Positions 63,820 through 64,000 of a stretch of 64,000 nt of DNA are shown piece after piece. A program made the translations under genes and the position numbers. Source of the stretch: Strongyloides papillosus (taxonomy: Eukaryota > Nematoda > Chromadorea > Rhabditida > Strongyloididae); the NCBI GenBank assembly GCA_005656395.1, contig SRSI01000001.1, positions 248,001-312,000 on the forward strand, given 5' to 3'. A model generated the notes under the pieces. That model was not told the DNA's origin. It did no database searches and saw only the letters and a program-made list of their open reading frames with translations. Each line of letters begins with the position of its first letter. The stretch's first letter is position 1.

Positions 63820-64000
63820 ATGATATTAAATGAAAGGATTGTCTGTAAAATCCAAAGTATGGATGTGTCTGATGACAAGTATCTTATTTTCATTGGACTA
63901 GTAACGGAAACCAAAAAACACATTACTGTTAATGTAGCAATAATTAAAGAACCCGACACTGAGAGTAATGAAAAAATGGATTCACATTGGATAAGTGAAT
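63820..64000 (+). CDS. Start of an unidentified protein, cut by the window edge
   Basis: 60 codons open from ATG at 63820 to the end of the window. Charged and hydrophobic residues alternate as in a folded domain (VCKIQSMDVSDDKYLIFIGL, then KKHITVNVAIIKEP), with strand-like character. No family recognised from this fragment. The acceptor-like site just upstream is consistent with a spliced 5' end. Confidence 0.5.
   Translation, partial: MILNERIVCKIQSMDVSDDKYLIFIGLVTETKKHITVNVAIIKEPDTESNEKMDSHWISE

Overview
This is a very AT-rich eukaryotic nuclear window. Three things suggest a nematode, most likely a clade IV Strongyloides-type genome: spliceosomal introns of only 40-48 bp in every multi-exon gene I could resolve, intergenic DNA of roughly 20-25% GC by eye, and compact conserved eukaryotic genes (LSM1, EIF2B5, SNIP1, an RPAP2-type protein). 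The species assignment is inference. I found no tRNA, rRNA or CRISPR.

Layout. Positions 1-17000 are a repeat-rich block without a confident host gene. It holds a decayed Ty3/gypsy pol fragment, a structure of about 13 kb bounded by inverted ends, a large inverted repeat with near-identical arms, a complete but frameshifted Ty3/gypsy element (3952-9032), a TA-flanked MITE (12110-13059) and a fold-back repeat near 15.3-15.9 kb. Positions 17000-47300 are a head-to-tail array of six genes, all on the minus strand, for an 87-88 residue secreted peptide precursor family: signal peptide, short propeptide, RAKR processing site, cysteine-free mature part and a C-terminal Tyr-Gly-basic amidation-type ending. 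The array grew by tandem duplication. Units B and C are about 2.2 kb and nearly identical, and gene D joins the B/C 3' half to an older 5' half. Mobile elements have repeatedly hit its spacers: a mariner-type MITE at 20375-21296, a 9.9-kb gypsy element with identical LTRs at 24300-34206, and a compact 4.2-kb element with 95-bp LTRs at 41302-45502.

Positions 48500-64000 are ordinary housekeeping sequence: EIF2B5 (minus), a dual-specificity phosphatase (minus), SNIP1 (minus), an STPR-repeat DNA-binding protein (plus), a small basic protein (minus), an RPAP2/Rtr1-type zinc protein (minus), an F-box-like protein (plus), LSM1 (minus) and the start of one more gene (plus).

The most notable items are the amidated-peptide gene array with its fixed TATA-to-ATG spacing, the antisense gene with its own TATA box and poly(A) signal inside the young gypsy element, and the second, intact RNase H downstream of integrase in the 95-bp-LTR element, whose first RNase H has lost catalytic residues.
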